From assembly GCF_038070105.1 (NCBI RefSeq), contig NZ_JBBPBZ010000002.1, positions 2,834,501 through 2,898,500 on the forward strand: a stretch of 64,000 nt of DNA. The letters run 5' to 3'. Below, piece by piece: positions 8,764 through 16,545 of the stretch. A program made the position numbers and the translations under genes. This DNA comes from Methylocystis sp. IM3. Lineage in GTDB: Bacteria > Pseudomonadota > Alphaproteobacteria > Rhizobiales > Beijerinckiaceae. Position 1 is the first letter of the stretch, and each line of letters begins with the position of its first letter. Under the pieces are notes generated by a model, which did not search any database, was not told the origin of the DNA, and worked only from the letters and a program-made list of their open reading frames with translations.

Positions 8764-8979
8764 ATGACCGACGCGACCACTCAAGGCCATAGCCACGCCC
8801 ATGACAGCGCCAGCGGCGAATCGCTGGGCGCCGCGGAGCATGACCGATTGCGCCAGGCCGCCTCGCGCGCCCTGCCCGCGCGCGCGTCTCTGCTCGAGGC
8901 CTCGTCTGGCGCCCGGCTCATAGGGGCCTCTGTCGCCGCCGCCCTGCTCTGGGCGGGGGTCTATTGGGCGCTCCATTGA
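8764..8979 (+). CDS. 71-aa His-containing single-pass membrane protein, first gene of zinc operon
   Basis: No family recognised. It has a hydrophilic N-terminus with an HSHAH cluster (residues 9-13), an amphipathic Ala/Arg-rich middle, and one C-terminal transmembrane segment (about residues 51-69) ending WALH. The ATG begins only 7 bases after the Zur-type palindrome and has no Shine-Dalgarno sequence; the predicted transcription start falls at or next to it, so it may be read from a leaderless mRNA. The stop overlaps a TTG start of znuC. The position makes it a candidate small accessory of zinc uptake; this is inference only. Confidence 0.7.
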   Translation: MTDATTQGHSHAHDSASGESLGAAEHDRLRQAASRALPARASLLEASSGARLIGASVAAALLWAGVYWALH

Positions 8980-9749
8980 GCCTGACCGCCGCCCCGGGCG
9001 CCATTCGTCTCGTCAATCTGACGCTCGGCTACGACCGGCGACCCGCCGTGCATCATCTCTATGGCGAGATCGCGCCGGGAGAGGGGCTCGCGGTCTGCGG
9101 TCCGAACGGCGCAGGCAAATCCACGCTTCTCAAGGCGCTCGCCGGCCTGCTCGCGCCCCTCGGCGGCCGCATCGAGCGGGCGGGCGCGTCGGCGCGGGAG
9201 ACGGCCTATCTGCCCCAGCTCCTCGAGGTGGACCGCTCTTTCCCCATCAATGTGCGCGATTTCATCGCCATGGGCGCCATGCGCCGGGTCGGGCTTTTCG
9301 GGCGCATCGACGCCGCCGAGCGCGCGCGCACGGCGCAGGCGCTCGACCGCGTCGGCATGGGCGGCATGGACGATCGCCCGATCGACACGCTCTCGGGCGG
9401 CCAGATGCAGCGCGTCCTGTTCGCGCGTCTCATCGTGCAGGATCAGCGCGTGATTCTGCTCGACGAGCCCTTCGGCGCCATCGACGAGGCGACGACGCAG
9501 GATCTTCTCGCCCTCGTCGCGCAATGGCGCGCGGAGGGCCGCACGGTGGTCGCCGTTCTGCACGAACTCGACCTCGCCCGCCGCGCCTTTCCGCAGACGC
9601 TGCTTCTCGCCCGCGAGCGCATCGCCTGGGGCGAGACCCGCGCCGCGCTCTGCGCCGAAAACCTGGCGCGGGCGCGCGCCATGTCCGAAGCCTATGATCG
9701 GCAGGCCCGCGAATGTCTGCGCGACGAGGACGCGGCGCATGTTCACTGA
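8976..9749 (+). CDS. znuC: zinc/metal ABC transporter ATP-binding protein
   Basis: ATPase of a high-affinity metal importer (ZnuABC type). Walker A is GPNGAGKST, the signature is LSGGQMQRV, Walker B is VILLDEPFGAID, and the switch region is VVAVLHELDLA. The metal-transporter subfamily is indicated by the YLPQLLEVDRSFPINVRDFI stretch around the Q-loop. Two in-frame TTG codons are candidate starts: 8976, overlapping the upstream stop as TTGA, and 8964, which has a closer G-rich ribosome-binding site. Its 3' end overlaps the permease start by 11 bases, so the operon is tightly coupled. Confidence 0.92.
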   Translation: MSLTAAPGAIRLVNLTLGYDRRPAVHHLYGEIAPGEGLAVCGPNGAGKSTLLKALAGLLAPLGGRIERAGASARETAYLPQLLEVDRSFPINVRDFIAMGAMRRVGLFGRIDAAERARTAQALDRVGMGGMDDRPIDTLSGGQMQRVLFARLIVQDQRVILLDEPFGAIDEATTQDLLALVAQWRAEGRTVVAVLHELDLARRAFPQTLLLARERIAWGETRAALCAENLARARAMSEAYDRQARECLRDEDAAHVH

Positions 9750-10608
9750 AATCTTCGTCGCCCCGTTCCTCGATTACGAATTCATGCGCCGCGCGCTCGT
9801 CGGCGCGCTGGCGCTCGCGGTGTCGGGCGCGCCGCTCGGCGTCTTTCTCATCCTGCGGCGCATGTCGCTTGCGGGCGACGCGCTCTCCCACGCGGTTCTG
9901 CCGGGCGCCGCCGTCGGCTATCTCGTCGCGGGCCTGTCCCTGCCGGCCATGACCTTCGGCGGCCTCGTCGCGGGCCTCCTGGTGGCGCTCGCCACCGGCG
10001 CCGCCTCCCGTTTCACAACGCTGCGCGAAGACGCCTCTCTCGCGGCCTTCTACCTCGTCTCGCTGGCGCTCGGCGTGGTGCTCGTCTCGCTGCGCGGCTC
10101 CAGCGTCGATCTGCTGCATGTGCTCTTCGGCTCGGTCTTCGGCCTCGACGACGCCTCGCTCTACCTGCTCGCGGGGGTCTCCACGCTCACGCTTTTCGCC
10201 CTCGCCGTCTTCTACCGCGCGCTGGTGATGGACACGCTCGATCCGCTGTTCCTGCGCCAGACCACGCGTTTCGGCGAATTCGTGCCCTCGCTCTTTCTCG
10301 GGCTCGTCGTGCTCAATCTGGTCGCGGGCTTTCAGGCCCTCGGGACGCTCATGGCGGTCGGCCTGATCATGTTGCCCGCCGCCGCCGCGCGCCTCTGGAC
10401 GCACGAGCTTTCGGTCGCTTTGCCGCTCGCCGCGCTCGTGGCCGCGCTCTGCGTCTATGCGGGGCTGGTCTTTTCCAACGAAACCGGCGCGCCGACGGGA
10501 CCGGCGATCATCCTCGCGGCCGGACTGGCCTATTTCTTCTCGCTGATTTTTGGACGCGCCGGCGGCGCGCTGCGCCTCAGGCGGCCACGCCGGCATCTCG
10601 AAGGGTGA
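9739..10608 (+). CDS. znuB: zinc/metal ABC transporter permease
   Basis: Integral membrane subunit of 289 residues, ABC-3 family, with about eight to nine hydrophobic segments. Family markers are RRMSLAGDALSHAVLPG after the first membrane span and the later GFQALGTLMAVGLIMLPAAAARLW segment. The start at 9739 (MFTEIF) gives the family length and an 11-base overlap with znuC. The C-terminus ends in a short Arg-rich cytosolic tail. Specificity for zinc rather than manganese is inferred from the Zur-type operator and the COG0523 gene in the operon. Confidence 0.92.
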   Translation: MFTEIFVAPFLDYEFMRRALVGALALAVSGAPLGVFLILRRMSLAGDALSHAVLPGAAVGYLVAGLSLPAMTFGGLVAGLLVALATGAASRFTTLREDASLAAFYLVSLALGVVLVSLRGSSVDLLHVLFGSVFGLDDASLYLLAGVSTLTLFALAVFYRALVMDTLDPLFLRQTTRFGEFVPSLFLGLVVLNLVAGFQALGTLMAVGLIMLPAAAARLWTHELSVALPLAALVAALCVYAGLVFSNETGAPTGPAIILAAGLAYFFSLIFGRAGGALRLRRPRRHLEG

Positions 10609-10613
10609 TCTTC

Positions 10614-11501
10614 ATGCCGACCCGCCGCGCTTTTCTCGCTTTGTCTCTCGCCGCGCTCGCGACGCCCGCCGCCGCCCAGGAAAACAGCCTCCCCGTCGTC
10701 GCGAGCTTTTCGATCATCGGCGATCTCGTTCGCGAGGTCGGCGGCGACCGCGTCGCGGTCACGACGCTCGTCGGGCCCGACGGCGACGCCCATGTCTATC
10801 AGCCGACGCCCGCCGACGGGCGACGCATCGCACAGGCGAAGCTCATCTTCGTCAACGGGCTCGGTTTCGAGGGCTGGCTCGACCGGCTGATCGCCGCCGC
10901 CAAGGGCAAGGACAAGGGCAAGGGCGAGGTGGTGACGCTCGGCAAGGGCGTCGCTCCGCGCGCCGGCGAGGACGGCGCCGATCCGCACGCCTGGCAGGAT
11001 GTCGCCAACGCCAAAATCTACGTGGCCGAGATTCGTGACGCTCTCGTCGCCGCCGATCCGGCGGGGGCCGAGGACTACAAGGCGCGCGCGGGCGCCTATC
11101 TCGCGCGGCTCGACGCGCTGGACAATGACATCGTCCAGACGCTCGCCGCCATCCCCGCGGACCGGCGCCGCGTGGTCTCGACCCATGACGCCTTCGGCTA
11201 TTTCTCGGCCCGTTACGGCGTCGCCTTCATCGCCCCGCAAGGCGTCTCGACCGAGGCCGAGGCCAGCGCCCGCGACATCGCCCGCATCATTCAGTCGGTG
11301 AAGCAGCACAAGGTCGGCGCGGTGTTTCTGGAGAACGTCTCCGACCCCCGCCTCGCGAAGCGCATCGCCGCCGAGACGGGCGCCCGCATCGGCGGCACGC
11401 TCTATTCCGACGCGCTGTCGGCGCCCGGCGAGGGCGGCGGAACCTATATCGACATGATGCGCCACAATGTTAGACAATTGGCCCAAGCACTGAGACCCTG
11501 A
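10614..11501 (+). CDS. znuA: periplasmic zinc-binding protein of the ABC importer
   Basis: Cluster A-I solute-binding protein, 295 residues. It has an N-terminal export signal with paired arginines ([19 protein letters not shown]), possibly Tat-dependent. Metal ligands expected for this family are visible: His60 (GDAHVYQP), His124 (DPHAWQD), His190 (STHDAFGYF) and an acidic residue in the C-terminal SDALS segment. The long His/Asp-rich loop of gammaproteobacterial ZnuA is absent, replaced by a short KGKDKGKGE loop near residue 100. The ATG at 10614 has GAAGGG upstream; a GTG at 10605 is the alternative. Confidence 0.92.
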   Translation: MPTRRAFLALSLAALATPAAAQENSLPVVASFSIIGDLVREVGGDRVAVTTLVGPDGDAHVYQPTPADGRRIAQAKLIFVNGLGFEGWLDRLIAAAKGKDKGKGEVVTLGKGVAPRAGEDGADPHAWQDVANAKIYVAEIRDALVAADPAGAEDYKARAGAYLARLDALDNDIVQTLAAIPADRRRVVSTHDAFGYFSARYGVAFIAPQGVSTEAEASARDIARIIQSVKQHKVGAVFLENVSDPRLAKRIAAETGARIGGTLYSDALSAPGEGGGTYIDMMRHNVRQLAQALRP

Positions 11502-11515
11502 CGCAGGACATTCCC

Positions 11516-12655
11516 GTGACCGATAAAATTCCCGTGACCGTCATCACCGGCTATCTCGGCGCCGGCAAGACGACTCTCCTCAACCGCATTCTCACCGAGG
11601 AGCACGGCCGCCGTTACGCCGTCATCGTCAATGAATTCGGCGAAATCGGCATCGACAACGACCTCGTCGTCGGCGCCGACGAGGAAGTCTTCGAGATGAA
11701 CAACGGCTGCATCTGCTGCACCGTTCGCGGCGACCTCATTCGCATCATCGAGGGGCTGATGCGCCGGCGGGGCAAGTTCGACGCCATCATCGTCGAGACC
11801 ACCGGTCTCGCCGATCCGGCCCCCGTCGCCCAGACTTTCTTCGTCGACGCCGACGTGAAGGACGCCGCGAGACTCGACGCCGTGGTGACCCTCGCCGACG
11901 CCAAATGGCTGAGCCACCGTTTGAAGGACGCGCCCGAGGCGAAGACGCAGATCGCCTTCGCCGACGTCATCATCCTCAACAAGACGGACCTCGTCACGCC
12001 GCAAGAGCTCGAGGAAATCGAGGCGCGCATTCGCGGCATCAACCCCTACGCCACGCTGCACCGGGCCGTGAAGGCCGATGTGCCGCTGAAAGCGGTGCTC
12101 GAGCGCAACGCCTTCGATCTCGACCGTATCCTGAAGATCGAGCCGAATTTTCTCGAGCCGGAAGAACACGATCACGAGCACGCGCATCACGCTCATGACC
12201 ACGGCCACGATCATGCCCATCATCATGAGCACGAGCATCATCACGAGCACGATCACGCCTGCGGCCCCGGCTGCGGCCATGATCTTCACGACCATCATGA
12301 TCATCACGCGCATGGCCACGACCACGACGCCCACGGCCATCTGAAGGCGATCCACGACACGGAGATGCAGTCGCTCTCCCTTCGCCATAAAGGCGAGGTC
12401 GATCCCGAGCGGTTCCTGCCCTGGCTCAATGACCTCGTTCAGCGCGAGGGGCCGGACATTCTGCGCTGCAAGGGCATCGTCGCCTTCAAGAACGAGCCGC
12501 GACGCTTCGTCTTCCAGGGCGTGCACATGATTCTCGACGGAGACCTTCAACGCGAGTGGCGCGAGAACGAGGCGCGCGAGTCGCGCCTCGTCTTCATCGG
12601 GCGCAAGCTGAAGGAGGACGCGATCCGCAAGGGGTTCGAAGAGGCGGTCGCCTGA
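11516..12655 (+). CDS. COG0523 (CobW/ZNG1-like) GTPase with His-rich loop
   Basis: G3E-family GTPase of 379 residues thought to deliver metal to client proteins. The P-loop is [11 protein letters not shown], the conserved metal site CxCC is Cys65-Ile-Cys67-Cys68, the Walker B region is VETTGLADP, and the base-recognition motif is NKTD. Between the GTPase and the C-terminal CobW domain, roughly residues 216-274 hold about 29 histidines mixed with Asp/Glu plus a CGPGCGH patch, an obvious metal-binding loop. It starts with GTG 14 bases after znuA, so it belongs to the zinc operon and probably works under zinc limitation. Confidence 0.92.
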   Translation: MTDKIPVTVITGYLGAGKTTLLNRILTEEHGRRYAVIVNEFGEIGIDNDLVVGADEEVFEMNNGCICCTVRGDLIRIIEGLMRRRGKFDAIIVETTGLADPAPVAQTFFVDADVKDAARLDAVVTLADAKWLSHRLKDAPEAKTQIAFADVIILNKTDLVTPQELEEIEARIRGINPYATLHRAVKADVPLKAVLERNAFDLDRILKIEPNFLEPEEHDHEHAHHAHDHGHDHAHHHEHEHHHEHDHACGPGCGHDLHDHHDHHAHGHDHDAHGHLKAIHDTEMQSLSLRHKGEVDPERFLPWLNDLVQREGPDILRCKGIVAFKNEPRRFVFQGVHMILDGDLQREWRENEARESRLVFIGRKLKEDAIRKGFEEAVA

Positions 12656-12768
12656 CGAACGGCCATCAGCGCACCGCTCACGCGGCGCGGCGGCGGCGGC
12701 GGTTGCTCCCTGCCGGGCCGCGCCTAATTCGTTAAGGGAGCGGCGCATGTCGCGCCCGAGGGGCCGGC

Positions 12769-13329
12769 ATGCTGAAGCGTTTGCTGGAGCATTATCTGTT
12801 CCTGTCGCGCTGGCTGCTCGCGCCCTTCTTCGTCATGCTGACTCTGGGGCTTCTCGCCCTCATGGTGAACGCGGCGCGTCACCTCGTCGGGATTCTCTTC
12901 TCCATCGGCTCCGCCAGCGAAGACAGGATCATTCTCGAGCTTTTGGGGCTCATCGACCTCACGCTTACCGGCGCGCTGGTGATGATCGTCACCATCTCGG
13001 TTTACGAGAATTTCGTCTCCGGCGTGCCGGCGACGCGGCGCGAAGGCTGGCCGAACTGGATGGGCGGGATAGACTTCACGCAGCTCAAGCTGAAGCTCCT
13101 CTCGACCATCGTCGCGATTTCGGCGATCAAGCTGCTCGAAGTCTTCATGGACGTGCCGAAATTCGAAGCGGTCGAGCTCACCTATTACATCGCCATCCAC
13201 CTGACCTTCGTCCTATCGACCTTTCTCTTCGCCTTCTCCGACCGCGTCACCATTTCGGGCCAGATCGAGAAGAAGGCGACGCCGCTCGAGGAGCCGCATG
13301 CGAAAGGCGACGCGGCGGGTGGCCAGTGA
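12769..13329 (+). CDS. UPF0114/YqhA-family membrane protein
   Basis: Protein of 186 residues with about four membrane segments and a polar C-terminal tail. Family markers are the N-terminal ESRWLL-like stretch (here LFLSRWLLAPFF), LLGLIDLTLTGALVMIV, YENFVSG and KLLSTIVAISAIKLLEVFM, which identify the uncharacterised YqhA family. GAGGGG precedes the ATG at good distance. It follows the zinc operon on the same strand after 113 bases, but there is no sign it belongs to it. Function is unknown. Confidence 0.88.
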   Translation: MLKRLLEHYLFLSRWLLAPFFVMLTLGLLALMVNAARHLVGILFSIGSASEDRIILELLGLIDLTLTGALVMIVTISVYENFVSGVPATRREGWPNWMGGIDFTQLKLKLLSTIVAISAIKLLEVFMDVPKFEAVELTYYIAIHLTFVLSTFLFAFSDRVTISGQIEKKATPLEEPHAKGDAAGGQ

Positions 13330-13448
13330 CGTCCAGGGGCGCAGAATGGCGCCGCCCTTTTTGCCGGCGTCGTTCTTGCCGCCGCCTTTGCGTCCGGGCC
13401 GAAGGCGCTGTCTCATGGCTGAATGTGTCTTGCAAATGAAAGGAAAGG

Positions 13449-13474
13449 CGCGCCGGCATCTCAAGGCCGGCGCG
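13449..13474 (-). terminator. intrinsic terminator downstream of the HdeD-like gene
   Basis: A perfect 9-bp stem CGCGCCGGC / GCCGGCGCG (13449-13457 with 13466-13474) encloses an 8-base loop. On the minus strand it is followed by a T-rich CCTTTCCTTTCATTT tract. It lies 17 bases past the stop of the minus-strand HdeD-like gene. Confidence 0.65.
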
Positions 13475-13491
13475 TGAACGACATGCGCCCG

Positions 13492-14052
13492 TCAAGCCTT
13501 GCGCATGGCGAGGCCGAGACCGACCCAGCCCATGCCGGAGAAGAAGAGATCGGCGCCGAGGAAGGTTCCGATCACCCAGAGGCTGGAGCTCGGCCACTGC
13601 GCGATGATCAGCGTGCCGACGACAAGCGTGAGGATCGAGGAGAAGATCAGAAAGCCCTTCGCGCCGCCGCTCGGCAATTGCACCGAGACATAGGTGCGCA
13701 CGATGCCGGAGGCCATGAGGCTCGCCCCGATCAGCAAGGTGAGGAAGCTCGCCGCGAGCATCGGATTACGGACGACGAGCGCGCCAGCCAGAATATAAAA
13801 GCCGCCCATGACGAGCATCCAGAAGAAATGCTTCCAGCTGCGCATGGCGAAACCGTGCAAGACTTCCGCGAAGCCGCCGATGATCATCGCGAAGCCCACA
13901 AAGAGAACGGTCGCGGCGGTCGTCAGCACGACGGTGCTCAGCGCGAAGCCGCCGGCGATGGCGAGCAGCGCGCCGAACGCGACCGTCCATCCCCAATTCT
14001 TCTTGAGCGTTTCGTGGTCCGGAAGCGACAAGGTAAAATCGTTCAAAGTCAC
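13492..14052 (-). CDS. HdeD-family (DUF308) acid-resistance membrane protein
   Basis: Inner-membrane protein of 186 residues with six predicted membrane segments arranged as repeated DUF308 pairs, as in HdeD of the enterobacterial acid-fitness island. Visible markers: LLAIAGGFALSTVVLTT, FAMIIGGFAEVLHGF, FYILAGALVVRNP and LLIGASLMASGIVRT. I choose the GTG at 14052, preceded by GGGAG, which gives the family N-terminus; the open frame further upstream is low-complexity. In enterobacteria HdeD contributes to acid resistance at high cell density. An HdeA homologue lies 1.4 kb away, which supports a shared stress role. Confidence 0.85.
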   Translation of the reverse strand: MTLNDFTLSLPDHETLKKNWGWTVAFGALLAIAGGFALSTVVLTTAATVLFVGFAMIIGGFAEVLHGFAMRSWKHFFWMLVMGGFYILAGALVVRNPMLAASFLTLLIGASLMASGIVRTYVSVQLPSGGAKGFLIFSSILTLVVGTLIIAQWPSSSLWVIGTFLGADLFFSGMGWVGLGLAMRKA

Positions 14053-14219
14053 AAGGGGACTCCCTGGGTTTGCAGTGCTCTCGTCTCTGCCCGTGCGATG
14101 CGGGTGATGAAGGCTAACGACGGAAGCCGGGAACAAAGTCAACGCAGACCCTGCTCGTTTTGAGCCTTCGCCCCGCCCGTGAATTTTCGCGCTTCCCGCG
14201 CAGGTTCGGGCGGCGGCGG

Positions 14220-14627
14220 TCAAACATACGGGCCGAGCGTTCTGACGAGTTTGATGATGCGCTCCATGCCTCTGGCGTCGAGCTCGAGAAGATCGACCTG
14301 CGCCGGCGCGGCCTGGTCCTGCTCGACGAGCAGACGCCACCCGGCGTCCTCGACCTTCTCGATCCATCCCCGGTCCTTGAGCGATTCCAGTTTTCTGCGC
14401 ACGGTCTGCCGCGGAACGCCGGTCACGTCGGAGAGGCGGGAGGCGCTGATCGACGCATTCCCTCGGCCCTGCCCGTCGGCCTGTAAAGCCACCTGGCCAA
14501 TGACGGCCAGCACCAGCATCTCCTGAAGATCCCCGTCGAAGGCTTTCGAGGCGTCAGACAGATGCTCGGCGAAGAATTGCACGAAGTGATACTGAATGAG
14601 CCGGTATTTTTCGCGTGTAAGTTGCAT
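14220..14627 (-). CDS. small winged-helix transcriptional regulator (paralogue of the gene at 29065)
   Basis: Protein of 135 residues. An N-terminal helical part (FDGDLQEMLVLAVIGQ) precedes a winged helix-turn-helix at about residues 60-100: SASRLSDVTGVPRQTVRRKLESL, then the wing DRGWIEKVEDAGWRL. The layout and many residues match the protein at 29065-29520, so the two form a small local family. No ligand domain is evident. It is divergent from the SH3 protein gene, with a perfect inverted repeat midway between them that could be its operator. DNA binding is well supported; targets are inferred. Confidence 0.78.
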   Translation of the reverse strand: MQLTREKYRLIQYHFVQFFAEHLSDASKAFDGDLQEMLVLAVIGQVALQADGQGRGNASISASRLSDVTGVPRQTVRRKLESLKDRGWIEKVEDAGWRLLVEQDQAAPAQVDLLELDARGMERIIKLVRTLGPYV

Positions 14628-14710
14628 CAGCGATCCTGCATTACCGGCCGAGCTTATAACCGTCAGGGAACAAGGCAAGTTCACAGCGTCAAGGCGGAGA
14701 CTGCTCAAAA

Positions 14711-14731
14711 TGGCCACCAAGCGAGTGGCCA
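14711..14731. promoter_or_regulatory. 7-7-7 inverted repeat in a divergent promoter region
   Basis: TGGCCAC (14711-14717), a 7-base spacer, and GTGGCCA (14725-14731), an exact inverted repeat. It is placed 84 bases before the winged-helix regulator start and 69 bases before the SH3 protein start, in the middle of their divergent intergenic region. The geometry suits a dimeric helix-turn-helix repressor. Assignment to the adjacent regulator is inference. Confidence 0.5.
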
Positions 14732-14799
14732 AGTTTGCGGGCCTGTGCTCCTATCCCGCCGCATCGGCTGAGAAACGCCGTTACAGGGACAGAAACGTC

Positions 14800-15303
14800 A
14801 TGAAGAACAAAGTTTTGACTCTTGTCGGCGCTTGCGCGGCGGTTTTCGCCGTCGGCGCCGGAGAGGCCGCCGCCCATTCCATGGTCAGTCCGGCGACCGT
14901 TCGGTCCGGCCCCGGCATCCAGTGGCCGACCATCGCCCGTATCCCCGCCGGCGTCGATGTCAATGTCTCCGGCTGCTACTCGGGATGGGGGGGCGGCTGG
15001 TGCGCCGTCCAGTGGAAGAAGGTGAAGGGCTATGTGCAGGTCGGCGCGCTTGCGCCGTCGGGCGCCAACGACGTCATCGTCGCGCCGATCGTCACCACTG
15101 ACATCGTCAATCTGCGCAAGGGGCCGGGAACCAACTGGCCCTCGCTGGCGGTGATTCCCTCGGGAACGCAGGTCGACGTCGCCTATTGCTCCCAGGGCTG
15201 GCTCTACGGCTGGTGCAAGGTGCGCTACGAGGGTCAGACCGGCTTCGTGAACGGCCTCATCCTTCAGCGCCAGAACGCGCCCTACGGCACGACCTTCTAT
15301 TGA
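14800..15303 (+). CDS. secreted protein with two bacterial SH3 domains
   Basis: Protein of 167 residues. A signal peptide (about residues 1-23, ending EAAAHS) is followed by two tandem SH3-like domains: about residues 25-80 (TVRSGPGIQWPTIARIPAGVDVNVSGC) and about 98-155 (NLRKGPGTNWPSLAVIPSGTQVDVAYC). Each carries a Cys-x(n)-Trp-Cys pair (GWGGGWCAV, GWLYGWCKV) that could form a disulfide. Such periplasmic SH3 proteins usually bind cell-wall material, but no enzymatic domain is attached here. It is divergent from a small regulator and upstream of hdeA. The cognate partner is unknown. Confidence 0.88.
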   Translation: MKNKVLTLVGACAAVFAVGAGEAAAHSMVSPATVRSGPGIQWPTIARIPAGVDVNVSGCYSGWGGGWCAVQWKKVKGYVQVGALAPSGANDVIVAPIVTTDIVNLRKGPGTNWPSLAVIPSGTQVDVAYCSQGWLYGWCKVRYEGQTGFVNGLILQRQNAPYGTTFY

Positions 15304-15375
15304 TCGGCTGAGGCGACTGTCCTTCGCTCCGAAAAAGCTTTGAAAAGGAGCTCGATCGGAGCGAAAAAGCTCATG

Positions 15376-15398
15376 GCGGCAGGCGCTTCGCCTGCCGC
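15376..15398. other. perfect GC hairpin between the SH3 gene and hdeA
   Basis: GCGGCAGGCG / CGCCTGCCGC, a 10-bp perfect stem with a 3-base loop (ctt), lies 55 bases upstream of the hdeA start. A second imperfect fold upstream pairs CGCTCCG (near 15325) with CGGAGCG (near 15356). There is no T run, so it is not a canonical terminator. It may be a 3' stabiliser of the SH3 transcript or structure in the hdeA leader. Confidence 0.5.
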
Positions 15399-15452
15399 TC
15401 GCAGGCCACAGCGGGCGCCCGCCATTCGCCATCAACATTCAGGAGCTTTTTC

Positions 15453-15779
15453 ATGAAGCTACGTTATCTCGTGCTCGCCGGGGCCGCCCTTTGCGCCCAG
15501 GCCGCCTTCGCGGACGACAAGAAGCCTGTCTCCAACTGGAGCTGCGAGGAATTTCTCGCCGTGGAAGGGGACATCCAGCCGAAGGTGATTTACTGGGCGA
15601 CCGCCAAAGCCAAGAGCGGCAAGCCGGGTTCGATCGTCGACATCGAGGGAACCGAGAAGGTGGTTCCCATGGTCATCGACGATTGCAAGAAGGAGACGAG
15701 CGGCTCCTTCATGACGAAGGTCAAGAACGCCTGGCGCGCCGTCGAGGCGGACGCCAAGAAGGTGAAGGAAAAGCTGTAA
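15453..15779 (+). CDS. hdeA: periplasmic acid-stress chaperone HdeA
   Basis: Protein of 108 residues: a signal peptide of about 20 residues (cleavage after AFA), then a mature domain with all the HdeA hallmarks. These are KPVSNWSCEEFLAV, VVPMVIDDCKKE and KVKNAWRAVEADAKKVKEKL. The two cysteines (Cys31, Cys78) form the structural disulfide in characterised HdeA, a chaperone that is activated by dissociation at very low pH. The ATG is preceded by AGGAG. No hdeB follows. Together with the HdeD-like gene it marks an acid-stress pocket. Confidence 0.93.
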   Translation: MKLRYLVLAGAALCAQAAFADDKKPVSNWSCEEFLAVEGDIQPKVIYWATAKAKSGKPGSIVDIEGTEKVVPMVIDDCKKETSGSFMTKVKNAWRAVEADAKKVKEKL

Positions 15780-15787
15780 AGGCCCCT

Positions 15788-16312
15788 TCACTCGTAACAG
15801 ATGATCTCGCGCTCGCCGGCGAAGACCTCCGCCAAGCGGCGGGCGTCCCCGCTCCGGCGAAGGGCGAGAAAACGGGGGCGCCTCCGGCGAACGGAGGAGC
15901 CGCCGCGCCGCCCCGGCGCGGCCGCTCCGCAAACCGGGGCGTCGACCTCCGCAAAGTCGCCGTTCTCTGCGGCGAGGCGCGGCAGATCGAGCCAGGCGGC
16001 CCAATATTTCCAGTCGGCGGCGGCGGCCGTGCTGTCCCCTGTCTCACCGAGCACCACGTCGAGGTCGCGGTCGCGATGCGCCAGCAGCAGACGGTAACAG
16101 GGCGCGCCCGCCTCGCCCGCCGCCACGTCGAGCAGCACGCCCCGATAGGCAGGCACCGGCACGGCGATCTTCATGTCGACCCCGTTGAAGCGTCGGGCGA
16201 TGAGAATATCGCGGCGCGTGACCCGCACACGGCGCGCCCCGCCATCCGCCCGCCAGTCGCGCTGCACGAAAAACGCTTCGTCGCTTTTCATCGCTTGACC
16301 GGCTTCGAACAT
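15788..16312 (-). CDS. DUF6101-like conserved hypothetical protein
   Basis: Protein of 174 residues without signal peptide or membrane segment. The central part (RRVRVTRRDILIARRFNGVDMKIAVPVPAYRGVLLDV) resembles the alphaproteobacterial DUF6101 family, in which a basic strand-rich core is followed by a variable acidic region; the C-terminus is Arg/Gly-rich. I choose the ATG at 16312 because it follows GAGGAGG at ideal spacing, whereas the upstream ATG at 16420 has none. It converges with hdeA, 8 bases away. Function unknown; the family name is from memory of the pattern and is moderately certain. Confidence 0.7.
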   Translation of the reverse strand: MFEAGQAMKSDEAFFVQRDWRADGGARRVRVTRRDILIARRFNGVDMKIAVPVPAYRGVLLDVAAGEAGAPCYRLLLAHRDRDLDVVLGETGDSTAAAADWKYWAAWLDLPRLAAENGDFAEVDAPVCGAAAPGRRGGSSVRRRRPRFLALRRSGDARRLAEVFAGEREIICYE

Positions 16313-16545
16313 GATTTCCTCCTCGCGGCCCAAAGGCTCGAACGCTTCCGATGAGGCGAATTCTTGCCCGAGAGCGCGCCGGAATTTGCTAAAAACGACG
16401 GTAAATCCGGCATAAACCATTGCTTTTCCGGCAGGATTACGGCCTCACGGTATAGCGGCGGCAAACCGGATCGTTCAAATTGTCGGCAATTCGCTCCCTA
16501 GACCGGCTTGCGAGGCCGCGACGCCTCCCCTACTGCTTCAAGGCA

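Noticed and set aside
11444..12748. Minus-strand open frame with a striking Met/Val-rich tract.
   Set aside because: It is the complement of the His-rich loop codons (cat/cac) of the COG0523 GTPase, not a real membrane protein.
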